A stretch of 64,000 nucleotides of DNA, taken from contig NZ_CP039852.1 in assembly GCF_006228385.1 (NCBI RefSeq), forward strand, positions 2,682,001-2,746,000. Reading direction: 5' to 3'. Position numbers and translations under genes: made by a program. The DNA comes from Salinimonas iocasae. GTDB lineage: Bacteria; Pseudomonadota; Gammaproteobacteria; Enterobacterales; Alteromonadaceae. Below, piece by piece: positions 48,201 through 58,698 of this stretch (its first letter is position 1; every line of letters starts with the position of its first letter). The notes below the pieces were generated by a model. That model had not been told where the DNA came from and searched no databases. It saw only the letters and a list, made by a program, of their open reading frames with translations.

Positions 48201-48226
48201 GGGCTTTTCTAAATAAGGAAAAGCCC
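48201..48226 (-). terminator. Hairpin between the M16 protease gene and gshA
   Basis: A perfect 9-bp stem GGGCTTTTC/GAAAAGCCC (48201-48209 with 48218-48226) has an eight-base loop. The T content after it on the minus strand is low (CTTAAACC). Confidence 0.5.
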
Positions 48227-48271
48227 ATAAAATTCAATGGTTATTACCGGTTTATACGACGAATCGCAAAA

Positions 48272-51139
48272 TTACGGTGTTAACTCGCGTTCAGTTTTCT
48301 GTTGCAGCGACATCTCAATGACAGGAAACCCCAAAGTGAACAATTGTTCCAGAATTTTCTGCTTATCGCCAACAACAATTATTTGCATATCTTCCAACAC
48401 CAACTGCTCCTGTGCCAACGCGTTCAATTCATCCGCGCTGATACTCTTGATGATTTCAAGTTGCTGTTGGCGGTAATCATCAGGCAAATTGTAGGCTTGA
48501 AGCTGACTTAAAAAGCGTGCCTTACTTGATGGTGTCTCGTATTTGAGCGCATCACTTAATGTAAAGGCATTTCGCATAAAAGTAATTTCGTCTTGCTGTA
48601 TGCCTTCTTGCTTAAACTGCTTTATTTCATTAAGCATTTCAGTAATTCCCTGAGCAGTGAACTCAGCATTCAGGTCAGACGAGGCATCAAACCAACCAAG
48701 CGTTTTACCTCCGATAAATCCTGTAGATGCACCATAGGTATACCCCTTGTCTTCACGAAGGTTCAGATTAACTCTGCTGTTAAAAGCGCCACCTAAGGGA
48801 AAATTCATCAGCCGCGACTTAAAGTAAGTACCGGTTGCATCAAAGGTGGGGCCTCGCTTAACGATATGTACCACTGACTGCACGCCACCGGGGTTGTCTA
48901 CCAGATAAATTTTTGACTTGTCATACTCAGGGAAATTATCAAAGGTAGGAATTGCATACGCTTTAGCCTGCCATTTTTCCATGAAATCCATGGTTTTGAG
49001 AAACGCCTCTTCCTTCAGATCGCTTACCACAACAGCATGCGCATGAGCCGGCGTGTAATACTGGTTATAAAACGCTTTGATATCTTCTAAAGAGATGTTT
49101 TGAATAGTCTTAAGCGTGCCCTCTTCGGGTAAGCTCAACCGGCTGTCTTTTCCAAACAAGACCCAATCCCGGGCCCGCGCAGCTAACGAAGAAGGGTTCT
49201 TGAGCTGCTGTTGCATACTTTGCATAACTCTTGATTTCATGCGCTGGAAATCCTGCGGTAAGAAAGCAGGATGAAACAGTTTCTCTTCAAGTAATGCCAT
49301 TGTTTGTGGCAGGTTTTTTGTCAGGGATGAAACCATAACCTGTGTATATCGTCCCTGGGCAGAGAATTGTATCGAGCTGCCCAGTTTTGCCAGCTCGTTA
49401 GCAATAGCCTCATTTGAATAAGCATCGGTTGATTCATTCATCATTAACGCAGTGAGATAAGCGGTGCCCGCCTTTTCTTCTGAGTCCAGTAACATACCGC
49501 CTTCAAGGCTAAGGCTAAAGGTCACGGTGGGGGTTTCAGAGTTTGTTACACCCAGCAATGAAATACCATTGGGCAATTCGCTTTCCCAGTATTCAGGAAC
49601 CTCTACAATAGGTGTTGGACCGGCGGGAGGAGGCGTGGACCGATCCGTGGTGTCAGTTACCTCTATTGGCTCAACATGCTCAGCAGGCTGTCGTTCAGGT
49701 ATCTGACGCTCAGGCAATGTGAAGTTCTGTTCTCGCACTGCAAGTTGAGACTGGCCTTGTGGCACAACACTCAGCACGACACCTGCACTGTTTTTAATAT
49801 ATTTTCTATAAACGCGCATTACGTCTGCTGCAGTTACCGCGTTGTAGCGTTCGATATCTTCTTTTACCAAATCCGGCTTATCATGAAATGTTTCTCCCGC
49901 TGCAAGTTTGGACACTTTGCCAGCAACACTTTGAAGCCCGAAAACAGTTGATGACTCGATAGATGCTTTGACCCTTTGCAAATCATCAGGTTTAACGCCG
50001 CGTGCTTCAAATTCTTCCAAAGTCTGGTTAATAACGGTATTCAGCTTTGCCAAATCAGGCGTGCTGGCGGGGTTCGCCAATGCTAATAACTGAAATTCAC
50101 AAGCCAGCTCCCGGCAGGGATGGTTAACCGCTGCCTGCACTGCCTGGCCTGACTTCACCATATTTTTGTAAAGTAACGATGTTTTGCCGCTGCCAAGGAT
50201 ATTGGCCAGAACATCTAACGGTGCCTCGTCCGGATGTCTTGCATACACTGTGGGATAGGTAATCTGCAACAAAGGTAAGTGAACATTGTCCTCAAGCGTA
50301 ATGTAGCGGTTTTCCTCTAACTGAACAGGCTTCGGCTTAGCATCAGAAACCTCAGGACCTGCAGGAATACCACCGAAATAAGATTCGACCCAGGCTTTTG
50401 TTTTGGCAATATCAATATCGCCGCCGATAGTCAGCACAGCATTATTTGGGCCGTACCAGCGCTTGAAAAAAGCTTTCAGATCATCGACATTTACCCGATC
50501 GAGATCTTCAACGTAACCGATTGGCTGCCAGGAATAAGGATGCCCTGGTGGATACAGCGCCTCCGCAGTGCGCTCACTTCTTAACCCATAGGGTTGATTA
50601 TCCACACGCTGCGCACGTTCATTTTTTACCGTCTCCCGCTGATTCTCGAATTTTTTCTGATCGACTGCCTGTAGTAAAAAGCCCATTCGGTCAGATTCGA
50701 GCCAAAGCACTTTTTCAAGTTGATTGGCAGGCACCGTCTGATAGTAATTCGTCCGATCGCTGCTTGTAGTGCCGTTCAGGTTTCCGCCAGATTCGGTAAT
50801 AATCTTAAAATGCTGTTCATCGGCTACATTTTCAGATCCCTGAAACATCATATGTTCAAAAAAGTGGGCAAAGCCTGATTTGCCAATATCTTCGCGAGCT
50901 GAACCAACGTGATAGGTGACGTCCACATGCACCAATGGGTCTGATTTGTCCTGATGAAGAATAACTGTCAGGCCGTTATCCAGCGTGTACTTTTGAAAAT
51001 CGATAGCAAGTTTGTCTGCCTGTGATGCTGAAACTGCCTGTGTATCACGTGCTTCAGGCTGACTGGCCTGCTGACACCCGGCTAATGCGCCGATTACTGC
51101 GCCAGTAATAAAAATGGTGTTTATGATGCGTTTATTCAT
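48272..51139 (-). CDS. M16-family zinc metallopeptidase lipoprotein
   Basis: The protein (955 residues from the ATG at 51139) has a lipoprotein signal with lipobox ALAGC (Cys22). The inverted zinc motif HFFEH lies at residues 92-96 (FAHFFEHMMFQG). It carries two M16 halves; the second (from about residue 520) lacks the zinc motif, as usual. It resembles periplasmic insulinase-like peptidases that degrade short peptides. The frame extends to 51274, but the extra 45 residues would block the lipoprotein signal, so 51139 is preferred (GGAAAAGG upstream). Confidence 0.93.
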   Translation of the reverse strand: MNKRIINTIFITGAVIGALAGCQQASQPEARDTQAVSASQADKLAIDFQKYTLDNGLTVILHQDKSDPLVHVDVTYHVGSAREDIGKSGFAHFFEHMMFQGSENVADEQHFKIITESGGNLNGTTSSDRTNYYQTVPANQLEKVLWLESDRMGFLLQAVDQKKFENQRETVKNERAQRVDNQPYGLRSERTAEALYPPGHPYSWQPIGYVEDLDRVNVDDLKAFFKRWYGPNNAVLTIGGDIDIAKTKAWVESYFGGIPAGPEVSDAKPKPVQLEENRYITLEDNVHLPLLQITYPTVYARHPDEAPLDVLANILGSGKTSLLYKNMVKSGQAVQAAVNHPCRELACEFQLLALANPASTPDLAKLNTVINQTLEEFEARGVKPDDLQRVKASIESSTVFGLQSVAGKVSKLAAGETFHDKPDLVKEDIERYNAVTAADVMRVYRKYIKNSAGVVLSVVPQGQSQLAVREQNFTLPERQIPERQPAEHVEPIEVTDTTDRSTPPPAGPTPIVEVPEYWESELPNGISLLGVTNSETPTVTFSLSLEGGMLLDSEEKAGTAYLTALMMNESTDAYSNEAIANELAKLGSSIQFSAQGRYTQVMVSSLTKNLPQTMALLEEKLFHPAFLPQDFQRMKSRVMQSMQQQLKNPSSLAARARDWVLFGKDSRLSLPEEGTLKTIQNISLEDIKAFYNQYYTPAHAHAVVVSDLKEEAFLKTMDFMEKWQAKAYAIPTFDNFPEYDKSKIYLVDNPGGVQSVVHIVKRGPTFDATGTYFKSRLMNFPLGGAFNSRVNLNLREDKGYTYGASTGFIGGKTLGWFDASSDLNAEFTAQGITEMLNEIKQFKQEGIQQDEITFMRNAFTLSDALKYETPSSKARFLSQLQAYNLPDDYRQQQLEIIKSISADELNALAQEQLVLEDMQIIVVGDKQKILEQLFTLGFPVIEMSLQQKTERELTP

Positions 51140-51325
51140 CACGCCTTTTCCTTGTAGTGAACCTGACATTGTCAGAGAGAGCCTTACCATGTTCTTCTTG
51201 AACCTTAACCCACTCGACAGACTAACAAAATTCGTAACAGATAACCCCTGTACTATCACCACAGGTTGTATCAATTTGTGTAAGCTTCGCCTACAATTTA
51301 CCGTCTAACCATCAGGGATTTTAAG

Positions 51326-51877
51326 ATGAACAACACGACGTCCGTTATTGATCTGGCATTCGGGGTCTCTCAGTTAAGCGGCAACCGAAGTTTGTACGTT
51401 TCATTATTGCAGAAGTTCGCTGCGGAGTATCAGGACTTACCGGTCAGGCTAGACCATGCGCTGGCAGAAAATCGATGGCATGATGTGCGAACCCTGGTCC
51501 ATACGATTAAGGGGGTAGCAGGCAATCTTGGTTGTAATGCCTTACACGAAGAAGCCCGGACCTATGAAAATGCAATCAGGGACAGTCATACCGTGCCTGC
51601 AACTCATCATACATTTATTGATACACTGGCTGAAACCCTTGGTGCTATTGAAAAACTGGCAGATGAAACCAGTGAAACCGGCGGTGCTAATATCTCGCAA
51701 ACCCGGCAGACTTTTCTGGATGCACTGAACCATCATGAGTTTATCAGTGATGAAACACTAACACAGTGGATGGATGCGCTTGTTATGCCTGCAGATAAAC
51801 AATCCGCAATACGCGAAGCCATTGATGAGCTGGATTACGATATTGCCATTGCAATTGTAAAAGCGCACAGTGCCTGA
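51326..51877 (+). CDS. Orphan histidine phosphotransfer (HPt) protein
   Basis: The 183-residue protein has an HPt domain in residues about 1-105 with the phospho-acceptor His59 in LVHTIKGVAGNLG. The C-terminal 70 residues are helical and acidic (EFISDETLTQWMDALVMPADKQSAIREAIDELDYDIA), like the tails of some hybrid-kinase HPt modules. No kinase or receiver gene is adjacent, so its partners are unknown. It overlaps the next gene by eight bases. Confidence 0.85.
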   Translation: MNNTTSVIDLAFGVSQLSGNRSLYVSLLQKFAAEYQDLPVRLDHALAENRWHDVRTLVHTIKGVAGNLGCNALHEEARTYENAIRDSHTVPATHHTFIDTLAETLGAIEKLADETSETGGANISQTRQTFLDALNHHEFISDETLTQWMDALVMPADKQSAIREAIDELDYDIAIAIVKAHSA

Positions 51878-52565
51878 TATACCCATTCTTTTTACCCACC
51901 CTGACTTTTACATCGTTGCTAAACCCGCCGGTGTTACTATGCACGATGCGCAGTTTGGTATTGTCACGCTGCTACGTAATCAGTTGCAGGAAACAGAATT
52001 ATTTTTATGCCACCGGCTTGACGATGGCACTTCCGGTTGCCTGATACTGGCCAGAAACTCATCCGCTGCCGCAGCACTGTCTGAGTTGTTTGCAACACGC
52101 ACTATCCAGAAGTTTTATGTTGCGGCGGCCTACGGTAAACCCAAAAAGAAGCAAGGTACCATCAAAGGCGACATGATTAATCGTCGCAGAGGGCAGCATA
52201 TTCTGACCAAAACCCTTGAGAATCCGGCTATTACACAGTTTTTCAGTCAAAGTGTTTCTCCCGGCCTGCGTGGCTATATCGTCCGCCCGCTCACCGGCAA
52301 AACTCATCAGATAAGAGTTGCGCTGAAAAGCGTTGGCGCGCCTATACTGGGCGACACCTTGTATGGTAAAGACGACGCGGACAGGTTATATTTGCATGCT
52401 CTGCGGATTTGCTTTACCTATCAGGGGACGGCGTTTTCTGTCAGCTGCCCTGTAAATGCAGGTCAGGCATTTCTGTCGCCGGCCGGACAACACTGGTTAG
52501 GTACGCTCAGCGAGCCTGAACATCTTCCATGGCCTGAGATAAAAGGCAAAGATAGCGTCAACTAG
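51870..52565 (+). CDS. RluA-family pseudouridine synthase (TIGR01621-like)
   Basis: The 231-residue protein has the RluA catalytic motif HRLDDGTSGCLIL with Asp51 and the conserved RPLTGKTHQIRVALKSVGAPILGD. It modifies uridines in rRNA or tRNA; the site cannot be predicted. There is no S4 domain. The start is GTG at 51870, inside the HPt gene, which suggests coupling. Confidence 0.92.
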   Translation: MPDIPILFTHPDFYIVAKPAGVTMHDAQFGIVTLLRNQLQETELFLCHRLDDGTSGCLILARNSSAAAALSELFATRTIQKFYVAAAYGKPKKKQGTIKGDMINRRRGQHILTKTLENPAITQFFSQSVSPGLRGYIVRPLTGKTHQIRVALKSVGAPILGDTLYGKDDADRLYLHALRICFTYQGTAFSVSCPVNAGQAFLSPAGQHWLGTLSEPEHLPWPEIKGKDSVN

Positions 52566-52573
52566 GATATTTT

Positions 52574-53497
52574 ATGGCTAACCCCATACGCGGTCAGGTA
52601 CACATTGTCGGAAGCGGCGCTATCGGCTCTCTGATAGCAGCCGGTGCCCAGCGCAATCAAATTTCTTATAGTCTGACTCCCCGCAGACCTGAACAGCTTA
52701 CCCAACGTTTGACATCCTACAGTGGTCAGTCACGCTGGTTATCTGGCAACCTGACCAGTAAACAAAAACTAGGCCCTGATGATTTGCTGATTTTTCCGTT
52801 GAAAGCTTATCAGCTTGAAGAGGCTGTTAAGCAGTGGATGGAGCGACTGGATGAGTCTACCCCGGTTCTGCTTCTGCAAAATGGAATGGGCGGGCTTGAG
52901 ACAATCAGAAAGTTACTGCCCGAACATGCGGTCTATATCGCCACGACCAGTCATGGTGTATTAAAAACACAGCCCCATGAAGTAAAGCATACCGGGTTTG
53001 GTCGCACTATTTTTGGAGAGGCGCCGGACAATCCGGCGGTAGATGATGAGCAACTAGAGCGGGTATTTGAAACTGTGAGTCGTTGCTTGCAGCCGGTTAC
53101 CTGGCAAAAAAATATCATCGAAGCACTCTGGCTTAAACTTGCAGTTAATGCGGTCATCAACCCGTTAACGGCACTACATGATATCCAAAACGGCGGCTTA
53201 AAAGACGAACGGTTTGCCGGCCATATCGACGATATATCTCAGGAAATGGTTGCAGTTATGCAATCTGAAGGTTATCGCTATTCAGTACAGGATCTGGTTG
53301 GCCAGGTTCGACAGGTCATCAATGCAACCTCGCAAAACTACTCGAGTATGCATCAGGATGTGAAACATAAAAGACCGACTGAAATTGATGCCATCAACGG
53401 ATATATTGTGCAGACTGCACAAAAAAAAGGCATCGATGTCCCCATCAACGCCTTTTTATACAAGAAAATTAAATCGCTGGAGGCCGCTTATTCCTGA
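52574..53497 (+). CDS. panE: Ketopantoate reductase family protein
   Basis: The 307-residue protein has an N-terminal NADP-binding Rossmann motif ([17 protein letters not shown]) and the family C-terminal domain with the catalytic-type lysine in [15 protein letters not shown]. 2-dehydropantoate 2-reductase (panE) makes pantoate for coenzyme A. It follows the pseudouridine synthase by eight bases and overlaps convergent lysS by ten. PanE-like paralogues with other substrates exist, so the symbol is probable. Confidence 0.85.
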   Translation: MANPIRGQVHIVGSGAIGSLIAAGAQRNQISYSLTPRRPEQLTQRLTSYSGQSRWLSGNLTSKQKLGPDDLLIFPLKAYQLEEAVKQWMERLDESTPVLLLQNGMGGLETIRKLLPEHAVYIATTSHGVLKTQPHEVKHTGFGRTIFGEAPDNPAVDDEQLERVFETVSRCLQPVTWQKNIIEALWLKLAVNAVINPLTALHDIQNGGLKDERFAGHIDDISQEMVAVMQSEGYRYSVQDLVGQVRQVINATSQNYSSMHQDVKHKRPTEIDAINGYIVQTAQKKGIDVPINAFLYKKIKSLEAAYS

Positions 53498-55029
53498 CCT
53501 TCAGGACGCATGTGTGGGAACAGAATAACGTCTTTAATCGTCGGGCTATCTGTAAACAGCATCGTTAAGCGGTCGATACCAATTCCCTGCCCCGCTGTCG
53601 GCGGCAAACCGTGTTCCAGTGCACGAATATAGTCTTCATCAAAATGCATGGCCTCATCATCACCGGCATCTTTTTCTTCAACCTGCTTTCGGAAACGTTC
53701 AGCCTGGTCTTCAGAATCGTTAAGCTCACTGAAACCATTTGCAATTTCACGTCCGCCCACAAAGAACTCAAAGCGATCCGTGATAAACGGGTTATCATCG
53801 TTGCGGCGCGCCAGGGGTGAAACCTCCCACGGGTATTCAGTAATAAAGGTCGGCTGCTCCAGCTTTTCCTCTGCGGTGGCTTCGAAAATCTCGCACAGGT
53901 ATTTACCTGCGCCCCAGATACCATCCACTTCAGGTTCTTTGATGTGCAACGCTTTTGCCATGGCTTTAAGCTCATCCAGATGAGATTCAGGATCACGAAT
54001 CGCCGCCTCATTGGCTTCCGGCCAGTATTTAAGGATGGCATCGCCCATGCTCAGACGATCAAATGGCTTACCGAAGTTGTAATGCTTTTCTTCAAGGACA
54101 TTGCCTTCTGTATCACGAACGGTATTGACCACTTCAGATGAGCCAAGGATGTCGTTCGTCAGCGTACGCAGCATGTCTTCGGTCAGGTCCATCAGATCAT
54201 GATAGTCGGCATAGGCCTGGTAGAACTCCAGCATAGTAAATTCAGGGTTGTGACGCGTGGAGAGACCTTCATTACGGAAGTTACGGTTAATTTCGAACAC
54301 CCGCTCTATACCGCCGACAACCAGACGCTTGAGGTATAATTCCGGTGCGATACGCAGATACATATCGATATCCATCGCATTGTGGTGCGTCACGAAAGGC
54401 TTTGCTGTGGCGCCACCAGGAATAACCTGCAACATCGGCGTCTCAACTTCGATGAACTTACGCTGTGTCAGATAGTGACGAATGCCGTTAATCAGCTCAC
54501 TACGAATACGAAATGTCTCGCGCGTTTTGTCGCTGGTAATCAGATCGACATATCGCTGACGGTACTTTGTTTCCTGGTCGCTCAGGCCGTGAAACTTTTC
54601 AGGTAACGGGCGTAATGCCTTGGTCAAGAGCTCATACTCGGCCATGTCAACGTACAAGTCACCTTTGCCAGACATCTGCAACGTTCCTGCAACACCGATG
54701 ATGTCGCCGATATCCAGACTACCGTACCTTGCCTTAATATCTTTTTGCGTATCTTTTGCTGCGTAAGCCTGAATCCTGCCTGTCATATCTTGAAGCAACA
54801 AAAACGGGCCGCGTTTGGCCATTATCCGGCCGGCTATGCTGACATGATTTCCCTGCTCTGCCAGGGTCTCTTTATCGAGATTACCATAAGCACTTTGCAG
54901 TTCGTCGGCGTAATTTTCACGGCGAAAACTATTGGGAAAACCATTAGCGCGGCAGTTTTCACGGATTGCGCTCAATTTTGCCCGGCGCTCGGCAATTAAC
55001 TTGTTTTCGTCTTGCTGTTGACTGGTCAT
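53488..55029 (-). CDS. lysS: Lysyl-tRNA synthetase (class II)
   Basis: LysS charges tRNA-Lys. The 513-residue protein has an N-terminal OB-fold anticodon-binding domain ([27 protein letters not shown]), class II motif 2 ([26 protein letters not shown]) and motif 3 ([24 protein letters not shown]). It follows prfB by 18 bases, the conserved prfB-lysS pair. Confidence 0.98.
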   Translation of the reverse strand: MTSQQQDENKLIAERRAKLSAIRENCRANGFPNSFRRENYADELQSAYGNLDKETLAEQGNHVSIAGRIMAKRGPFLLLQDMTGRIQAYAAKDTQKDIKARYGSLDIGDIIGVAGTLQMSGKGDLYVDMAEYELLTKALRPLPEKFHGLSDQETKYRQRYVDLITSDKTRETFRIRSELINGIRHYLTQRKFIEVETPMLQVIPGGATAKPFVTHHNAMDIDMYLRIAPELYLKRLVVGGIERVFEINRNFRNEGLSTRHNPEFTMLEFYQAYADYHDLMDLTEDMLRTLTNDILGSSEVVNTVRDTEGNVLEEKHYNFGKPFDRLSMGDAILKYWPEANEAAIRDPESHLDELKAMAKALHIKEPEVDGIWGAGKYLCEIFEATAEEKLEQPTFITEYPWEVSPLARRNDDNPFITDRFEFFVGGREIANGFSELNDSEDQAERFRKQVEEKDAGDDEAMHFDEDYIRALEHGLPPTAGQGIGIDRLTMLFTDSPTIKDVILFPHMRPEGQE

Positions 55030-55047
55030 AACCTAATCACTTTATTG

Positions 55048-56146
55048 TCAGAGGCCAGATTTAAGGCTGGCTTCTATAAATTTGTCTAAATCACCGTCAA
55101 GAACGGCCTGAGTATTACGGTTTTCAATCCCGGTACGTAAATCTTTGATGCGCGAGTCATCCAGTACGTAAGAGCGAATTTGACTACCCCACCCGATATC
55201 GGATTTGCTGTCTTCCATCGCCTGCTTTTCAGCGTTTTGTTTTTGCAGCTCAAACTCATAAAGCTTGGCTTTGAGCTGTTTCATCGCCTGATCTTTATTT
55301 TTATGTTGAGAACGATCATTCTGACACTGAACTACAATGCCAGTAGGCTCGTGCGTGATACGCACTGCCGAATCTGTTCTGTTAACGTGTTGTCCACCTG
55401 CGCCAGAAGCACGGTATGTATCAACGCGTAAGTCTGAGGGATTGATATCGATTTCGATGTCATCATCAATTTCAGGGTAAACAAACGCTGAAGAAAACGA
55501 CGTATGCCGACGATTGCCGGAGTCAAACGGCGACTTTCTCACCAGCCGGTGTACACCTGTCTCAGTGCGCAGCCAACCAAATGCGTATTCACCCTGAAAA
55601 CGGATGGTCGCACTTTTTATACCTGCAACATCACCTTCTGACAATTCAATGATTTCGCTCTTGAAGCCGTGTGCCTCACCCCAACGAAGATACATTCTAA
55701 GGAGCATATTGGCCCAGTCCTGCGCTTCGGTGCCGCCAGAACCGGCCTGCAAATCAACATAGCAGTCTGCCGAATCATTGGGGCCGGAAAACATGCGCCG
55801 GAACTCAAGTTTTTCAAGTTGTTGCTGCAGGCCTTCTATCTCGCTTTTAGATTCTTCAAAGGTTTCTTCATCCTCAGCTTCAACAGCCAGTTCCAGTAAC
55901 CCCTCAACATCCTCAGCGCCCTGTTCCAGAGCTTTGATGGTATCAACCACTTGCTCCAGAGCAACTTTCTCTTTGCCCAGACCCTGCGCATAGTCAGGGT
56001 CATTCCAGACATCGGGATTTTCAAGCTCCCGGTTAACTTCTTCTAAACGCTCTGACTTTGCATCAAAGTCAAAGATACCCCCTAAGTGCCTCAGTACGGG
56101 CCCGGATATCGGAGATGGCGTTCTGTACAGGATTGATTTCGAACAT
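55048..56146 (-). CDS. prfB: Peptide chain release factor 2 with programmed +1 frameshift
   Basis: RF2 reads UAA and UGA stop codons. The gene starts at ATG 56146 ([20 protein letters not shown]), reads 25 codons, and meets an in-frame TGA at 56069-56071. The frameshift site AGGGGGTATCTTTGAC, with a Shine-Dalgarno-like AGGGGG, lets the ribosome slip +1 at CTT and continue with GAC at 56070. The joined product has 365 residues, the same as E. coli RF2. The codon-recognition motif SPF (VRKSPFDSG) and the catalytic GGQ (GAGGQHVNR) are present. The stop allows autoregulation by RF2 level. Confidence 0.97.
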
Positions 56147-56302
56147 GATCCGCTTTCGCTTGATTAATAAGACCGCGAATAGTATCGAAAATACGGCTTT
56201 TTTAATAGCCGTCACAAAGAAGAAATTGGTCTTTACGGCAACTAGCGGGAATAAAGCGGGAGAAAGTAGGAGTAGCGCGGAAGACTACCCCCGGAATTAT
56301 GC

Positions 56303-56875
56303 TTATTGGCAGACCTTTTCGCACAGGTTAGCCGTATCCCTGCCCAGCCCTTTTAGCTGTTTAATGGTTTTTTCATCGCTTATAGCGTGATTATCGTCGA
56401 GCAGGCCACTCACTTTCGCAATCGCTTTCTGGTTAGGCGCAACAATAACGCCCATATTTTCAAGTAGCATTCTTAGCACGACAAGTACACGCAAGCCACC
56501 CAGACCACCTGCAGACGATGCCATGATACCAGCCACTTTACCTTTATAAGCTTGCATGACTTTTTCATCTCCTGCCTTTCGGGACGCCCAGTCCAGTGCA
56601 TTTTTCAATAATGCCGGGTAGCTGCTGTTGTATTCTGGCGAAGCAATCAAAAAGCCATCGTGATTGATCAGCAGTTCTTTAAAAGCCTGCGCCCGTTCAG
56701 GGATGCCATGGGCTGACTCTTCGTCTTCGTTAAAAATAGGCATCGCGTAATCTTCCAGGCTAATCACGGTAACTTCAGCCCCGGCTTCTCTGGCCCCCTC
56801 AACAGCAACATCAAGGATGGCCTGATTATACGAATTACGACGGATGCTTCCGGCAAACGCGAGTAGTTTTGGCAT
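56303..56875 (-). CDS. NAD(P)H-dependent FMN reductase (flavodoxin fold)
   Basis: The 190-residue protein has the phosphate-binding loop GSIRRNSYNQAIL at the N-terminus and the family motif SPEYNSSYPALLKNALDW around residue 85. Such enzymes reduce quinones, azo compounds or chromate using FMN. The natural substrate is unknown. It stands alone between prfB and argS. Confidence 0.9.
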   Translation of the reverse strand: MPKLLAFAGSIRRNSYNQAILDVAVEGAREAGAEVTVISLEDYAMPIFNEDEESAHGIPERAQAFKELLINHDGFLIASPEYNSSYPALLKNALDWASRKAGDEKVMQAYKGKVAGIMASSAGGLGGLRVLVVLRMLLENMGVIVAPNQKAIAKVSGLLDDNHAISDEKTIKQLKGLGRDTANLCEKVCQ

Positions 56876-56892
56876 AGCGACTCCTTAAAAAC

Positions 56893-56918
56893 AAAAGGCT
56901 GTTTTCACAGCCTTTTTT
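56893..56918. terminator. Bidirectional terminator after argS
   Basis: A perfect 10-bp stem (56893-56902 with 56907-56916) with a TTTC loop has T tracts on both sides. It ends argS on the minus strand. Confidence 0.85.
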
Positions 56919-56954
56919 ATCTATAAAACGGGAAAGTTCCCAGATATCTACAGT

Positions 56955-58688
56955 TTACATTTTTTCCAGCGTTTCGATACCCAACAACGATAAACCTAAT
57001 GACATCGTATTGGAAACCAGAGCTGCCAATGCTAACCGACTATGACGCACTGCCACCGGCGTATCCTCTCGCAGGATCGGACATGCTTCGTAGAAACTCA
57101 TAAATGCTGACGCCAGGTCATAAAGATAGGTGCACAATACATGCGGCGTAGCATCACGGGCGACCACGTTGATGGTTTCCTCAAATTGCATAAGCTGCAC
57201 GGCCAGGGCATGCTCTTGTTTTTCGTTTATCTTGATATCTACAGGCAGATCCGCCACAGAGATACCGGACTTTCTGAAAATACTCTGTACCCTGGTAAAT
57301 GCGTATTGCAAATAAGGCGCGGTATTGCCTTCAAAACTTAGCATGGTGTCCCAGTTGAAGACATAGTCAGTGGTACGGTTTTTACTTAAATCCGCATATT
57401 TCACCGCGCCAATGCCCACCTTGCGAGCAACTTCATCCAGCTCTTCAGCGCTCAGGTCAGAATCGCGTTTAGCAATCAGGTCACGTGCCCGGGTTACTGC
57501 TTCGTCCAGCAAGTCCACCAGCTTCACTGTACCGCCTGAGCGTGTCTTAAACGGCTTGCCATCGCTACCCAGCATCATACCGAAAGGACAATGCTCATAG
57601 CTTTGTTCCGGCTTCATGAATCCAGCTTTGCGGCCAACAATTTCAGTTTGTTTGAAATGGTAGGCCTGGCGGGCATCGGTCAGTATCAGAGTTCTGTCGG
57701 CGTTCAGTTTGCCTGAGCGATAACGCATAGCGGCCAAATCGGTAGTGGCATACAGGTAGCCGCCACCAGACTTCTGAACGATAAATACAGCAGGCTTTCC
57801 TTCTTTATCAGCAAGCTCTGGTAAAAATACAACCTGAGCCCCCTGGTCTTCCACAGCAATACCCTGCGCTTTCAAATCAGCGACCACATTGGCTAAATCA
57901 TCGTTGTATGCCGACTCACCCATTACATCTTTGCGGGTCAGGCTGACATTCAGCTTTTGGTAGACTTCTTCGCTGTGCTGAATAGAAATATCTATGAACC
58001 GCTCCCACAGTGCAAGGCAAGCTTCATCACCGCCCTGCAGCTTTACCACAAATTCACGGGCGCGGTCTGCAAAGCCTTCTTCTTCATCAAAGCGCACCTT
58101 TGCTTCACGGTAAAAGTCTTCTAAGTCCGACAGCGCTGTCTCAGCCATATAATTGGCTTCCAACTTGTCGTTGAAGTGGGCCAGCAACATGCCAAACTGC
58201 GTGCCCCAGTCGCCCATGTGATTCTGACGAATAACATTATGACCCAGGAACTCGAGCAGTTTTACAACGCTGTCACCAATGATAGTCGTGCGCAGGTGAC
58301 CAACGTGCATTTCTTTCGCCAGGTTGGGTGATGAATAATCCACAACCACGTTTTGCTGGCTTTGTTTGGCAATACCCAGGCGAGGATCGTGCAGGGCCAG
58401 CTCGCACTGATTTGCCAGCCATGCATCATTGAGATGGATGTTGATAAAACCAGGCCCGGCCACTTCCAGCTTTTGGGTTACATCATCCAGCTTAACCTGC
58501 TCGACAATTTTATCAGCAATATCCCGTGGCTTTTGCTTGAGCTGTTTAGCCAGCGCCATAGCACCATTGAACTGATATTCGCCGAACTCAGGCCGGGCAC
58601 TCCGGGCGATGGGAACAGGTGCATTTTCCACACCCATCTCGTCTAAGGCCTGGGTAAAACGGCTAACTAATAATGCGTATATATTCAT
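56955..58688 (-). CDS. argS: Arginyl-tRNA synthetase
   Basis: ArgS charges tRNA-Arg. The 577-residue protein equals E. coli ArgRS in length. It has the class I HIGH-type motif in SPNLAKEMHVGHLRTTIIGD and a C-terminal anticodon-binding domain. The ATG at 58688 gives the conserved N-terminus MNIYALLVSRFTQAL. A longer frame from 58751 runs into prfC and is not supported. prfC ends ten bases upstream. Confidence 0.97.
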   Translation of the reverse strand: MNIYALLVSRFTQALDEMGVENAPVPIARSARPEFGEYQFNGAMALAKQLKQKPRDIADKIVEQVKLDDVTQKLEVAGPGFINIHLNDAWLANQCELALHDPRLGIAKQSQQNVVVDYSSPNLAKEMHVGHLRTTIIGDSVVKLLEFLGHNVIRQNHMGDWGTQFGMLLAHFNDKLEANYMAETALSDLEDFYREAKVRFDEEEGFADRAREFVVKLQGGDEACLALWERFIDISIQHSEEVYQKLNVSLTRKDVMGESAYNDDLANVVADLKAQGIAVEDQGAQVVFLPELADKEGKPAVFIVQKSGGGYLYATTDLAAMRYRSGKLNADRTLILTDARQAYHFKQTEIVGRKAGFMKPEQSYEHCPFGMMLGSDGKPFKTRSGGTVKLVDLLDEAVTRARDLIAKRDSDLSAEELDEVARKVGIGAVKYADLSKNRTTDYVFNWDTMLSFEGNTAPYLQYAFTRVQSIFRKSGISVADLPVDIKINEKQEHALAVQLMQFEETINVVARDATPHVLCTYLYDLASAFMSFYEACPILREDTPVAVRHSRLALAALVSNTMSLGLSLLGIETLEKM

Positions 58689-58698
58689 AGTTAAATCT

